Positions 40,566 through 49,355 of a DNA stretch of 64,000 nt are shown one piece after another. A program made the translations under genes and the position numbers. Source of the DNA: Mycolicibacterium moriokaense (lineage in GTDB: Bacteria; Actinomycetota; Actinomycetes; Mycobacteriales; Mycobacteriaceae); contig NZ_QJJU01000018.1 in the NCBI RefSeq assembly GCF_003201655.1, forward strand, positions 57,623 to 121,622. The letters run 5' to 3'. Position 1 is the stretch's first letter. The number at the start of each line of letters is the position of its first letter. A model generated the notes under the pieces. That model had not been told where the DNA came from. It was given only the letters and a program-made list of their open reading frames with translations, and did no database searches.

Positions 40566-41477
40566 ATGATCGCCGTTACCGCGCTTGGCCTCGCAGCCGC
40601 GTTCCTTTTCGCGTTGTCGGCGTTCCTGCAGCAACGCGCCGCGCGCGCCGCGATCGGCGAGGACATTTCGACGCTTCGCGACGCGTCCGGCGTCGTGCGG
40701 CTGCTGGGCGACCTGGTACGGAACCGGACCTGGCTGGTCGGGTGGATCACGAACCTATTCGGCGTCGGAACCCAAGCGGCGGCCCTCAAGGTCGGGTCGG
40801 TGGCGGCGGTTCAGCCGCTGATGGCGTCCCAGCTGTTGTTCGTGCTGTCGCTGGCGTCTGGCGAGCAGCGCCGTTGGCCGTCGGCACGTGACTGGATGTC
40901 GGCGCTGGCGGTGTGCGCCGGACTGGTGCTTTTGCTGACGGCAGACGCTTCACCGCTCACCGGAGCGCCGCACCGGCACCGCGTGCTGATCGCGACGGTG
41001 TGCATGGTCGGCCTCATCGTGATGCTTCGCCAGTTGAGTCGGCACACCTTCGCGTGGCTGGCAGGCCCATTGGTCGGTGTCGCCGCGGGTCTGTGCCACG
41101 CCCTCAACGCCGTCTATCTGAAGCTGACGGTCGAGGATCTGTATCACGGCGGCGCGGCTGCCACTCTGTCCGACTGGCCCGTCTACGCGTTGGTCGTGAC
41201 CGCGGTGAGCGGAATGTTGTTGGTACAGATAGCGTTTGCCAGCGGTCCGTTGCCGCCCGCCGTCGCCGCCATGAGCGTCACCAACCCCGTCGCCAGTTTC
41301 GTGTTGGGGATCCTCGCCTTCGAAGCGCCCGCACCACGCGGGCTCGGCGTGCTGTCGGCCATCGCGGTGTCCGGAGTGCTGATCACGGTCGGCATCGTCG
41401 GCTTGGCCAACGCGTCGAGCACACGGCGGCTGTACCGGGCCGACCGATTCAGTCACACCGCAGCCGCGTTGCGCTGA
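40566..41477 (+). CDS. DMT-superfamily (EamA-like) membrane transporter
   Basis: A 303-aa integral membrane protein with nine to ten predicted helices in the drug/metabolite transporter arrangement, beginning MIAVTALGLAAAFLFALSAFLQQRAARAA and containing GVGTQAAALKVGSVAAVQPLMASQLLF and the mirrored second half PAVAAMSVTNPVASFVLGILAFEAP. Similar proteins are annotated EamA or NIPA-like. The substrate is unknown. The SDR gene follows by 11 nt, suggesting one mRNA. It is divergent from rplN, sharing a 289-base intergenic region. Confidence 0.78.
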   Translation: MIAVTALGLAAAFLFALSAFLQQRAARAAIGEDISTLRDASGVVRLLGDLVRNRTWLVGWITNLFGVGTQAAALKVGSVAAVQPLMASQLLFVLSLASGEQRRWPSARDWMSALAVCAGLVLLLTADASPLTGAPHRHRVLIATVCMVGLIVMLRQLSRHTFAWLAGPLVGVAAGLCHALNAVYLKLTVEDLYHGGAAATLSDWPVYALVVTAVSGMLLVQIAFASGPLPPAVAAMSVTNPVASFVLGILAFEAPAPRGLGVLSAIAVSGVLITVGIVGLANASSTRRLYRADRFSHTAAALR

Positions 41478-41488
41478 TCATTGTTGCC

Positions 41489-42259
41489 ATGCAATTGACC
41501 GACGCTGTCGTGCTGGTCACCGGCGCATCGGCCGGAATCGGCCATGCCGCGGCGGCCCGCTTCGCCGCTGCAGGCGCCCACGTGCTCGTCCATGGCCGCG
41601 ACCCGGACCGCACAGGCGACGTCGCACGCGAGGTCGGCGGGCGCGCCCTGATCGCAGACCTGAACTCACCTGCAGACCGGCAGCGGCTCATCACCGAGGC
41701 ACTGGACCCGTTCGGGCGCGTCGACGTCCTGGTCAACAATGCCGGCTTCGGCTATTTCGGACGTGTTTCAACCATGGCCGTCGACGTCATTCGGCGACTC
41801 GTCGAGGTCGATCTTCTGGCCTCGATCGAGCTCACGCACGCCTTGTTGCCAGGGATGGTTGAGAGGAAGCACGGCGCGATCTGCTTCGTGACGTCGATCG
41901 CCGGGCGCACCGGAGTCGCGGGCGAGGCCGTCTATTCGGCAACCAAGGCGGGCCTCGACGCGTTCGCCGAGAGCCTGCGGGGCGAGACCGCCGGATCCGG
42001 CGTGAATATCAGCGTCGTCGTGCCCGGTGTCGTCGACACGGGTTTCTTCGAGACGCGCGGTAGTCCCTACACACGTACGCGACCGCGACCGATACCCGCC
42101 CAGACGGTGGCCGACGCTGTGGTCCGAGCGGTGCAGCGCGACCGCGCAGAAGAGTGGAGACCGCGGTGGCTTCGGATCGCCCCCACCGTGCGCGCCTTGG
42201 CGCCAGGCGCGTTCCGGGCCTTGGCTGTCCGCTTCGGCGGTCAGGGCGATACGGCCTGA
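41489..42259 (+). CDS. short-chain dehydrogenase/reductase (SDR)
   Basis: A 256-aa classical SDR: AVVLVTGASAGIGHAAAARFAAAGAHVLVHGRDPDR, DVLVNNAGFGYFG, CFVTSIAGRTG (Ser) and YSATKAGLDAFAESL (Tyr-x3-Lys). The His/Arg after strand 2 suggests NADP(H). ATG 41489 gives the normal family N-terminus. Ends in a 19-base convergent overlap with the formylglycine-generating enzyme. Confidence 0.87.
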   Translation: MQLTDAVVLVTGASAGIGHAAAARFAAAGAHVLVHGRDPDRTGDVAREVGGRALIADLNSPADRQRLITEALDPFGRVDVLVNNAGFGYFGRVSTMAVDVIRRLVEVDLLASIELTHALLPGMVERKHGAICFVTSIAGRTGVAGEAVYSATKAGLDAFAESLRGETAGSGVNISVVVPGVVDTGFFETRGSPYTRTRPRPIPAQTVADAVVRAVQRDRAEEWRPRWLRIAPTVRALAPGAFRALAVRFGGQGDTA

Positions 42260-43131
42260 CCGACCACACAGCGGAACCCGATGTGCGTCGTCGCGCTGTC
42301 CTGTGACTGCGGCGAGCGGGCCGCGGCCCGGTAGCGGTGGCAATACTCCGGCGCGCACAGATGCGAGCCGCCCTTGAGCGTCTGATTCACGGTTGGATCC
42401 GGCGTGGCCGGACCGCAACAGGACTGAACCGGACCGTCGGGCCGGTGGTGCGCCGAGAATTGCGTCGTTGTCCACTCCCACACGTTGCCGATCATGTCCA
42501 GCAGGCCGAAGCCGTTCCGGGGGAAGGTGCCGACCGGTGACGTGCCCACCCAGCCCAGCGCACCGTCATTGCGGTACGGGAACCGGCCCTGCCAGGTGTT
42601 GGCCATCAACTGACCGCCAGGCGTTGCCTCGTCACCCCACGAGTAGGTGGTCGAGGCGCCGCCGCGGGCCGCGTACTCCCACTCGGCCTCGGTCGGCAGT
42701 CGACGGTCCGCCCAGCGGGCGTAGGCGGCCGCGTCGGGATAGGCGACCTGCACCACGGGGTGATCAAGCCTGTCCGCAATCCCGCTTTCCGGGCCGAATG
42801 GATGGCGCCAATTCGCGCCAGGCGCCCACTCCCACCACTGCCGCCAATCGCGCAGATCCACCGGACCGCCCGTCGGCCGGAACACCATCGCGCCCGGCAC
42901 CAGATCCTCGGCCGCCGCACCCGGATACAGCGCGGGATCCGGCGCCCGTTCGGCGACGGTGACATAACCGGTGTCGGCGACGAATTCGGCGTACTGGGCG
43001 TTGGTCACCGGATGCCGCTCGACGGCGAATGCGCCGACTGTCACGGTGTGCACTGGCGCCTCTTCTGGATAGAACTGCGTGGAGCCCATCAGAAAGGACC
43101 CGCCAGGCAGTTCGACGAGCTCGGTATACAT
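42241..43131 (-). CDS. formylglycine-generating enzyme (sulfatase maturase)
   Basis: Oxidises the active-site Cys of type I sulfatases to C-alpha-formylglycine using O2 and Cu(I). The 296-aa protein is close to M. tuberculosis Rv0712: the FGE-sulfatase domain covers nearly the whole chain, with LPTEAEWEYAARGG, NVWEWTTTQFSAH and the copper/active-site pair in GGSHLCAPEYCHRYR (Cys259 and Cys264). Cytoplasmic, no signal peptide. It lies 4 nt after the lipoprotein gene and in the same operon as atsA, whose CSPTR motif is its obvious substrate. Confidence 0.93.
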   Translation of the reverse strand: MYTELVELPGGSFLMGSTQFYPEEAPVHTVTVGAFAVERHPVTNAQYAEFVADTGYVTVAERAPDPALYPGAAAEDLVPGAMVFRPTGGPVDLRDWRQWWEWAPGANWRHPFGPESGIADRLDHPVVQVAYPDAAAYARWADRRLPTEAEWEYAARGGASTTYSWGDEATPGGQLMANTWQGRFPYRNDGALGWVGTSPVGTFPRNGFGLLDMIGNVWEWTTTQFSAHHRPDGPVQSCCGPATPDPTVNQTLKGGSHLCAPEYCHRYRAAARSPQSQDSATTHIGFRCVVGQAVSP

Positions 43132-43135
43132 AGCT

Positions 43136-43828
43136 TTACGGTAGGACGATCTCGAAGTCCTCAGTCAGAACCGAAGCGGCGTCATCGAATCCGGCGGTAT
43201 CCGTCGGCGCCTGCACGTGCACCGCGACGAGATAGTCGTTGCCGCTGTTGGTCCACACGTGGGCGATTCGGTCCTTGAATTCGATGGCGTTCTGGGGCGT
43301 ATCGGACCACGCACCCATCAGCTTCTGTCCGCTGAACTCGCATAGTTGGCCGGGCAGCACACTGACGCTGCTGACGGCCGCTTCCAACATCAGGTCGTCG
43401 GCGTACTTCTTGAACGCAGCTGCAGGGTCGAGCTGGGTCTCGGCGATCGTGACGGTCGCCGTCATCCCATCCGGCCCGGCCAGTTGGCCACCGATATCGC
43501 CAGAGCCGGCCGACATCGACCAGCCGTCGGGAACGCCAACGGTGATCTTGGGCGCCTGAGGGTCTTTGACTTGGGCGGCCATCCGCACGCCCGGCTTGAT
43601 CGGTTGCGAGCAGGCAACGGTGTTCGGTGGCACCGGCGCCCTCGTGGTCGGGACGACGCCGAAAGCGGAAGGGTCGGACTCTTGCGTCGGCTGGATCTTT
43701 GCAGACGGCGCCGACGGCTTAACCGACGTGCCCAGATGATCAGCGGCAACGGGCGCACCGTCGCTGGTTCGGACGCAACCCGCCACCAAGCAGGCGAGCC
43801 CGAGCGCGACCAAACCAAGCCGTAACAT
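43136..43828 (-). CDS. lipoprotein, LpqN/LpqT-like
   Basis: A 230-aa exported lipoprotein: signal peptide with lipobox LVAGC (Cys18), a Pro/Ala-rich linker to about residue 80, then a domain ITVGVPDGWSMSAGSGDIGGQL...VLPGQLCEFSGQKLMGAW...DRIAHVWTNSGNDYLVAVHVQAP that resembles the mycobacterial LpqN/LpqT family. Its place between atsA and the FGE gene differs from the membrane protein I recall for Rv0713. It may help present or retain the sulfatase or its substrate; this is speculation. ATG 43828 overlaps the atsA stop by 1 nt. Confidence 0.75.
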   Translation of the reverse strand: MLRLGLVALGLACLVAGCVRTSDGAPVAADHLGTSVKPSAPSAKIQPTQESDPSAFGVVPTTRAPVPPNTVACSQPIKPGVRMAAQVKDPQAPKITVGVPDGWSMSAGSGDIGGQLAGPDGMTATVTIAETQLDPAAAFKKYADDLMLEAAVSSVSVLPGQLCEFSGQKLMGAWSDTPQNAIEFKDRIAHVWTNSGNDYLVAVHVQAPTDTAGFDDAASVLTEDFEIVLP

Positions 43829-46179
43829 CAGTCCTTCGCGAATGCTCGGGCGAACTCGCGCTCCAAATCCACATACGGCTTGCCCGACACATCAACGTTC
43901 ACCTGAGCGATGGTGCCACCCGTGAACGGGAACGGTGCCTTGTACGCGCGCGACACCGGCGATCCGTTGTTCTTACCGACACTCAGGTTGGCGCCGGCAA
44001 GGCCGAACGTACCGGGATGGATCCTGATGCCCGAACGCGAGGCCACCTCGGCATCGTCGATATAGAGCGCGACGTCTCCGAGGGGGGTGTGACTGCCCTC
44101 CACCGTGCCCGTCCGCGTGAAGGCAACTCCGAGTGTGTGCATGCCCAGCGGCACAACTCCCGGCGAGGACAACTGCTGCTCCTCCTCGCCTAGGAAGTTG
44201 TAGACGTACTGCAGTCGTCCATCCTGGATGTACAGCACATGCCCGCCATGCGCGCCGCCATGTTTGACGATCACGCCTTCGGCACCCGTTGTGTCGATGC
44301 TGACCTCCGCGAGAACCACGAACGACCGACCTTGGATCTCCACGGCGGCACCCATGCCGACATCGGCGGTGCCTGGGTAGTAGAAGTACGACTCCCGGGT
44401 GCCAGCCAGGTAGGGCCGCCACCGCGTCATCGTCTCGAGGATGTTCAGGTCCGCCAGCGGCAGCCCGTTGTACTTCTGTGCCTCGCTCAGCCATAACGCC
44501 TTGAGATCCTCGAGCTTGTCGGGGTTCTCAGCGGCAAGGTCGCGGCACTGGCTGCGGTCGGCTTCGATGTGGAACAGCTCCCAGCGATCCTTGTCGAAGT
44601 GCGACCACCCTGCGGGTGTGGCGGCGTGCACGGTGTTGGCGAACCATCCCTTATGCCAGATGCCACGCGTGCCCAGCATGGCGTAGAACTGGGTCTCCTT
44701 GCCGGTTGGCGCAGCCGGATCATCAAGGGCCACCTTGAAACTCACACCGTCGAGCGGCTTCTGGGCTATGCCCTTCACGGTGGCAGGCGGGGTAATCTCG
44801 AGCAGGTCGTACACCGTCGGGGTGATGTCGCACACGTTGACGTAGTTATCGCGCACCTCGCCGTGGGCAGCAATTCCCTTGGGCCAAGAGATGATTGCAG
44901 TGTCGGCGATGCCACCCTCGTGGGAGGCGTAGCGCTTGAACAGCTTGTAGGGCGTGTTGAACGCCATCGCCCAACCGATCGGATAGTGGTTGTAGGTCTC
45001 CGGCCCGCCCAGGTTGTCCATGAACCGCAGTCCTTCTTCCACGGTGTCGACGTAGCCGTTGAAGAACTTGACCTCGTTCACCGAGCCGTTCGGACCACCC
45101 TCGCCGCTGGCTCCGTTGTCGGAGATCACCACGATGATGGTGTTGTCCAACTGGCCGGATTCCTCCAAATAGTCGAGGACGCGGCCGATTTGGGCATCGG
45201 TGTAGCTCAGGAAGCCGGCGAACACCTCGGCCATCCGGCAGAACAGCCGCTTGTCGTCGTCGCCGAGCGAATCCCATGGGCGCACCGTGTCCTGCGGAGG
45301 CCACGGCTCGCCATTGGGTCCCTTGACGTCCAGGTACGGGTTTACCGGCGAAAGGTCCGTATCGGCCGGGACGATGCCTAGCTTCTTCTGGTTCTCGAGC
45401 ACGATTTCGCGATAACGCTCATAGCCCATGTCGAACTTACCCGCGTACTTGTCGACCCACTCCTTGAACACATGGTGCGGTGCGTGCCCAGCCCCGGGGC
45501 AGACGTAGGAGAACCACGGCTTGTCGGGCGCTATCACTTTCGCGTCGCGGATGAATTCGATTGTCTTGTCGGCGATGTCTTTTGACAGATGGTAGCCGTC
45601 CTCGGGCAACCCCGGCGGGGCGACTGGGTGATTGTCGTAGACGAGTTCCGGATACCACTGGTCGGTTTCGCCACCCATGAAGCCGTAGAACCGTTCAAAG
45701 CCCCGCGATAGCGGCCAATGTCGTTTCGTGGATGCCAGATTGGATTCCTCCAGCGGCGTCAGGTGCCACTTACCGACGCAATAGGTGTTGTAGCCGTTCT
45801 CGGCGAGCACCTCTGAGAGCAGGGCGGTTTCGTTCGGGATGCGCCCGTTACAGCCGGGAAAGCCGTCGGTGAACTCCTCGATGGTGGCCATCCCCACCGT
45901 GGTGGCGTTCCGCCCGGTCAGCAACGAGGCGCGGGTCGGCGAGCACAGTGCGGTGGTGTGGAACTGCGACAGCCGCACACCCCGTTCGGCGATGCGGCTC
46001 ATGGTCGGCATTTCCACCAGCCCGCCGAAGCAGTCCCATGTCGCGATGCCGGTGTCATCCCACACCAGGTACAAGACGTTGGGCGCATCCTCGGGCGCCG
46101 TTGGCGCGGCGTAGGGCCCCCAGTCCGGCTCCGAATCCCGAATGTCCAACTCGATCTTGCCCTTGAATTCCGTCGCCAT
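43828..46179 (-). CDS. atsA: arylsulfatase
   Basis: Type I sulfatase hydrolysing sulfate esters. The 783-aa length matches mycobacterial/Pseudomonas AtsA-type enzymes with a C-terminal beta-rich domain of about 200 residues. Metal and active-site features: VLYLVWDDTG, FHTTALCSPTRASLLTGR with the Cys79 that becomes formylglycine, GKWHLTP, and VISDNGASGEGG. No signal peptide is evident, so it appears cytosolic. Homologue of Rv0711. It heads atsA-lipoprotein-FGE. A TAACCT box 7 nt before ATG suggests a leaderless start, although the upstream DUF2306 gene ends only 10 nt away and read-through is possible. Confidence 0.94.
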   Translation of the reverse strand: MATEFKGKIELDIRDSEPDWGPYAAPTAPEDAPNVLYLVWDDTGIATWDCFGGLVEMPTMSRIAERGVRLSQFHTTALCSPTRASLLTGRNATTVGMATIEEFTDGFPGCNGRIPNETALLSEVLAENGYNTYCVGKWHLTPLEESNLASTKRHWPLSRGFERFYGFMGGETDQWYPELVYDNHPVAPPGLPEDGYHLSKDIADKTIEFIRDAKVIAPDKPWFSYVCPGAGHAPHHVFKEWVDKYAGKFDMGYERYREIVLENQKKLGIVPADTDLSPVNPYLDVKGPNGEPWPPQDTVRPWDSLGDDDKRLFCRMAEVFAGFLSYTDAQIGRVLDYLEESGQLDNTIIVVISDNGASGEGGPNGSVNEVKFFNGYVDTVEEGLRFMDNLGGPETYNHYPIGWAMAFNTPYKLFKRYASHEGGIADTAIISWPKGIAAHGEVRDNYVNVCDITPTVYDLLEITPPATVKGIAQKPLDGVSFKVALDDPAAPTGKETQFYAMLGTRGIWHKGWFANTVHAATPAGWSHFDKDRWELFHIEADRSQCRDLAAENPDKLEDLKALWLSEAQKYNGLPLADLNILETMTRWRPYLAGTRESYFYYPGTADVGMGAAVEIQGRSFVVLAEVSIDTTGAEGVIVKHGGAHGGHVLYIQDGRLQYVYNFLGEEEQQLSSPGVVPLGMHTLGVAFTRTGTVEGSHTPLGDVALYIDDAEVASRSGIRIHPGTFGLAGANLSVGKNNGSPVSRAYKAPFPFTGGTIAQVNVDVSGKPYVDLEREFARAFAKD

Positions 46180-46186
46180 GGCCCGG

Positions 46187-46192
46187 AGGTTA
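46187..46192 (-). promoter_or_regulatory. -10 box candidate of atsA
   Basis: TAACCT on the minus strand, 7 nt before the atsA ATG; it includes the TAA stop of the upstream membrane-protein gene. This is compatible with a leaderless internal promoter. Confidence 0.35.
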
Positions 46193-46876
46193 CCCCGGTG
46201 ATGTGACCTGAGACTGAGAAATTGACGACGGCGGCACTATGGTCGTGCGGTTCAGCCACCGTCGCACCACCAGGAACGGGATACTCCAGCCCAGCCATGC
46301 GCCAAGGCCGGCCGCGAACCACAGGAAGTGTTCCTCGTTGCCGTCAAAGACGCTGTCCTGCAACGGGTGCAGCGCAATGAACAGCACCGGTGTCCAGATC
46401 CGGTTGGTGATGATGGACAACGCCAGCGTCGCGCTCAGGATCATGTACCGCCGATGCTGTACGAACTGCCGTTGCCGGGCGGCAAGGTAACCGTTGGTCG
46501 TGAACCACAACCACAACGACGCGAGGAAAACATTGCTGACGGCCAGGAACGGCCCGAAGGGCGTCGCAGCCCCGATCACCATGGCGCACACCGCAGCGGG
46601 AATCGCCGCGCAGACGTAGACCCGCCCCACCCGTCGGTGCAAGGCAGGCCGGCGCACGCGCAGTCCTGGCCAGATCTGCGCCACCGCCGACACCATCGCC
46701 ACGCTGGCGAACATGACGTGGCCCACCAGCAGCGGATAGTGCAACGCGAACGTCGCGGGCACCCGTGTCCCGCCGGTGAAGTACGGCGGAAGCGAGTAGG
46801 CCAGGAATGCGACCACGACGACCGCGAGCGCGCGAGCGGGCCATTTCTTGTCGGGAGCGAGAGATGCGTATGCCAT
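46190..46876 (-). CDS. DUF2306-type membrane protein
   Basis: A 228-aa protein with about six membrane helices: ALAVVVVAFLAYSLPPYF, HYPLLVGHVMFASVAMVSAVAQIWPGLRVRRPALHRRVGRVYVCAAIPAAVC and RQRQFVQHRRYMILSATLALSIITNRI. The HRRVGRVYV and HRRYMI signatures are typical of DUF2306 proteins, of unknown function. ATG 46876 is chosen; it lies inside a 15-bp palindrome that is repeated just upstream, so the divergent TetR regulator probably represses it. Confidence 0.78.
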   Translation of the reverse strand: MAYASLAPDKKWPARALAVVVVAFLAYSLPPYFTGGTRVPATFALHYPLLVGHVMFASVAMVSAVAQIWPGLRVRRPALHRRVGRVYVCAAIPAAVCAMVIGAATPFGPFLAVSNVFLASLWLWFTTNGYLAARQRQFVQHRRYMILSATLALSIITNRIWTPVLFIALHPLQDSVFDGNEEHFLWFAAGLGAWLGWSIPFLVVRRWLNRTTIVPPSSISQSQVTSPG

Positions 46877-46880
46877 ACGC
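46866..46880. promoter_or_regulatory. TetR operator candidate, copy A
   Basis: GCGTATG-C-CATACGC, a perfect inverted repeat, covers the start codon of the DUF2306 gene. The same pattern recurs 3 nt further on. Confidence 0.6.
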
Positions 46881-46883
46881 AGA

Positions 46884-46900
46884 AGCGTACGGCATACGCT
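46884..46900. promoter_or_regulatory. TetR operator candidate, copy B
   Basis: AGCGTACGGCATACGCT shares 13 of 15 core bases with copy A. It overlaps the expected -35 of the tetR promoter (TAGGCT -10 at 46919-46924), giving autorepression and control of the divergent gene. Confidence 0.6.
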
Positions 46901-46932
46901 TCCGGTTCGCCTAACGTTTAGGCTTGGGGGTG

Positions 46933-47631
46933 ATGACGACCGACGAGCCGCTGCCCCGAGTGCTGGAGATCCTGTGGCGCGACACACCGCAGGCCAGGCG
47001 CACCCGGGGACTGAGCCGTGAAGCCATCGTCGCGACGGCCATCGAGTTGGTCGAGGACGAGGGCCTCGGCGCGTTGTCGATGGCGCGGCTGGCCGAGCGG
47101 CTTGGCTGCGGCACCATGTCGCTGTATCGCCACGTCGCCAACAAGGACGAGTTGGTGACGTTCATGTTGTCGACCGCGCCAGAGCCACCACCCACACCAG
47201 CCGATAAGTCGGATTGGCATGGCGCGCTTACCGATTGGGCAACCGGGTTGTGGGACATCTACCACAGGCACCCGTGGATCCTGCAGACCGCCGCCGCAGG
47301 CCCCCCTGCGGACCCGGGACAGCTGGCGTGGCTGGACGCCGGGCTTGCCGCGCTTGGCGCTACCGGCCTTGCCGAACGGGACAAGCTCGCAGCGGTCATG
47401 GCGGTGCTGCACTATGTCCGCGGCGCTGCGGCACTGGACATAGAGGCCGTCCAGACCAACCTGTCCAACTACCCCGCGTTGCTTCGTCGGCTGCTGACCG
47501 CCGACCGGTTCCCTGCGCTGACGGCGGCCGTGGCGGCAGGTGTGTTCGATCAGGTGAACGACGACCCTGCGGCCGAGTTCCGCTCGGGGCTGAGTCAGCT
47601 GCTCGACGGCATCGCCGCGAAGGTGACCTAG
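46933..47631 (+). CDS. TetR-family repressor (TetR_C-type ligand domain)
   Basis: A 232-aa regulator: helix-turn-helix at about residues 25-70 (GLSREAIVATAIELVEDEGLGALSMARLAERLGCGTMSLYRHVANKDEL) and a C-terminal domain of the tetracycline-repressor type (WHGALTDWATGLWDIYHRHPWILQ). ATG 46933 is about 8 nt after the TAGGCT -10, so a nearly leaderless start is likely. Two matching palindromes upstream are its probable operators. The ligand is unknown. Confidence 0.87.
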   Translation: MTTDEPLPRVLEILWRDTPQARRTRGLSREAIVATAIELVEDEGLGALSMARLAERLGCGTMSLYRHVANKDELVTFMLSTAPEPPPTPADKSDWHGALTDWATGLWDIYHRHPWILQTAAAGPPADPGQLAWLDAGLAALGATGLAERDKLAAVMAVLHYVRGAAALDIEAVQTNLSNYPALLRRLLTADRFPALTAAVAAGVFDQVNDDPAAEFRSGLSQLLDGIAAKVT

Positions 47632-47680
47632 GACGCGAAACCGACACGGCCAGGTCCAGAGGATATGGATCGCTTCGAAG

Positions 47681-47702
47681 TTGATATCGCATGCGATATC
47701 AA
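47681..47702. promoter_or_regulatory. Perfect 22-bp palindrome upstream of zwf
   Basis: The sequence TTGATATCGCA is followed immediately by its exact reverse complement, giving a 22-bp perfect palindrome with no spacer. It lies 49 bases after the TetR stop and 135 bases before the zwf ATG, and directly upstream of TTGACT (a possible -35). Likely an operator for a dimeric regulator not encoded beside it. Confidence 0.6.
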
Positions 47703-47837
47703 GTTTTTGACTCACCACCTGACTCCTTGTCGATGCCGGTGAGGCTGCCGCCCCCGGTTAAGAACGGTTGTCCGGCCTGTGACTTCGCGGTGGCGACGTA
47801 CCCGGTAGCACTGCGGGGAGATTGCGGCGGTGGAAGT

Positions 47838-49355
47838 ATGCCGAGCGTGGCGACAAGCAAACCGCAGACCATCGCATATCCGGCACCGGGCTCGCGCCCC
47901 TATGGTCACGACGACTTCGCGGTGGACCCGCACGTGGTCGTGCTGTTCGGCGCGACGGGCGACCTGGCGAGGCGAAAACTGATCCCCGGACTGGCCTTTC
48001 TGGACCAGTCCGAGCTGACACCCAACATCGAGGTGGTGGCGACCTCGCTCGAGGATTTCACCAGAGACGAGTTCCTCAAGCTGGCCAAGGAGGCCATCGA
48101 GGACTTCGGGACCCACAAGCTGACGAAGGAGCAATGGACCCGCTTCGCCGAAACCGTCGACTACGTGCCACAGGGCGCGGGCCCCCAGGCGCTGGCCGAC
48201 GCCGTCGCGAAGGCCGAAGCGAAGCTTGGGTCCGACGTGCGGCGGCTGCACTATCTCTCGGTACCGCCGAAGGCCGCCCGCGCGGTGATCACGATGTTGC
48301 GCGACGCGAACCTGGTCGACCGGTCGCGTGTGGTGATGGAGAAGCCGTTCGGCACCGACCTTGCGAGCGCGGTGGAGCTGAATGCGTTTGTGCACGAGAC
48401 GTTCCGCGAGAGGCAGATCTTCCGCATCGACCACTTTCTCGGCAAGGAGGCCGCGCAGAACATCCTGGCATTCCGGTTCGCCAACGGCCTGTTCGAGCCG
48501 ATTTGGAACCGCAACTTCATCGACCACATCCAAATCGACATCCCCGAGACCCTCGGTCTGGACGAACGCGCCAACTTCTACGAGAGCACCGGTGCCTTCA
48601 AGGACATGGTGGTGACGCATCTGTTCCAGGTAATGGCGTTCGTCGTGATGGAGCCACCGACCGCGTTGGAGCCACGCGCCATCAGCGAGGAAAAGAACAA
48701 GGTTTTCCGGTCGATGCTGCCGATCGAGCCTGCCAACGTCGTTCGTGGCCAATACACCGGCTACCGCGAATGCACCGGTGTGGCAAAGGATTCCGACACC
48801 GAGACCTTCATCGCGCTCAAGGTCGGCATCGACAACTGGCGCTGGGCCGGTGTGCCGATCTATCTGCGGACCGGCAAACGGATGGCCGAGGGCATTCGCA
48901 TCATCTCGATTGCGTTCAAGGAGGCGCCGCGCACGATGTTCCCGCCCGGCTCCGGCGTCGGGTCCCAGGGTCCCGACCATCTGACGTTCGACCTTGCCGA
49001 CGCGTCGAAGGTGTCACTGTCGTTCTACGGAAAGCGACCGGGGCCGGGAATGAAGCTCGACAAGCTGTCGATGCAATTCTCGACGCAGGAGGTCGACACG
49101 GCCGGCGATGTGCTTGAGGCCTACGAGCGGTTGATCCTGGACGCGATGCGCGGCGACCACACGCTGTTCACCACCGCCGAAGGCATCGAATCGCTGTGGG
49201 AGCGATCGGCCGACCTGCTGGCCGACCCGCCGCCCTCCAAGCCGTACCCGCCGGGGACGTGGGGCCCCAACGCGATTCACCAACTGATCGCGCCCAACGC
49301 GTGGCGGCTGCCGTTCGAGCGAGGCTGGCGCGAGGCCAAGAACAACGGCGACTAA
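47838..49355 (+). CDS. zwf: glucose-6-phosphate 1-dehydrogenase
   Basis: Oxidises glucose-6-phosphate to 6-phosphogluconolactone, yielding NADPH. The 505-aa protein has VVLFGATGDLARRKLIPGL (coenzyme site), RRLHYLSVPPKAARAVI, VMEKPFGTDLASA and RIDHFLGKEAAQNILAFRFAN with the catalytic His-Lys region. ATG 47838 is preferred, with GGTGGAAG upstream; an in-frame ATG at 47691 lies inside the palindrome and adds low-complexity residues. The NADPH-producing gene sits next to a monooxygenase operon, which may be coincidence. It ends in a 4-nt convergent overlap with the LLM gene. Confidence 0.93.
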   Translation: MPSVATSKPQTIAYPAPGSRPYGHDDFAVDPHVVVLFGATGDLARRKLIPGLAFLDQSELTPNIEVVATSLEDFTRDEFLKLAKEAIEDFGTHKLTKEQWTRFAETVDYVPQGAGPQALADAVAKAEAKLGSDVRRLHYLSVPPKAARAVITMLRDANLVDRSRVVMEKPFGTDLASAVELNAFVHETFRERQIFRIDHFLGKEAAQNILAFRFANGLFEPIWNRNFIDHIQIDIPETLGLDERANFYESTGAFKDMVVTHLFQVMAFVVMEPPTALEPRAISEEKNKVFRSMLPIEPANVVRGQYTGYRECTGVAKDSDTETFIALKVGIDNWRWAGVPIYLRTGKRMAEGIRIISIAFKEAPRTMFPPGSGVGSQGPDHLTFDLADASKVSLSFYGKRPGPGMKLDKLSMQFSTQEVDTAGDVLEAYERLILDAMRGDHTLFTTAEGIESLWERSADLLADPPPSKPYPPGTWGPNAIHQLIAPNAWRLPFERGWREAKNNGD

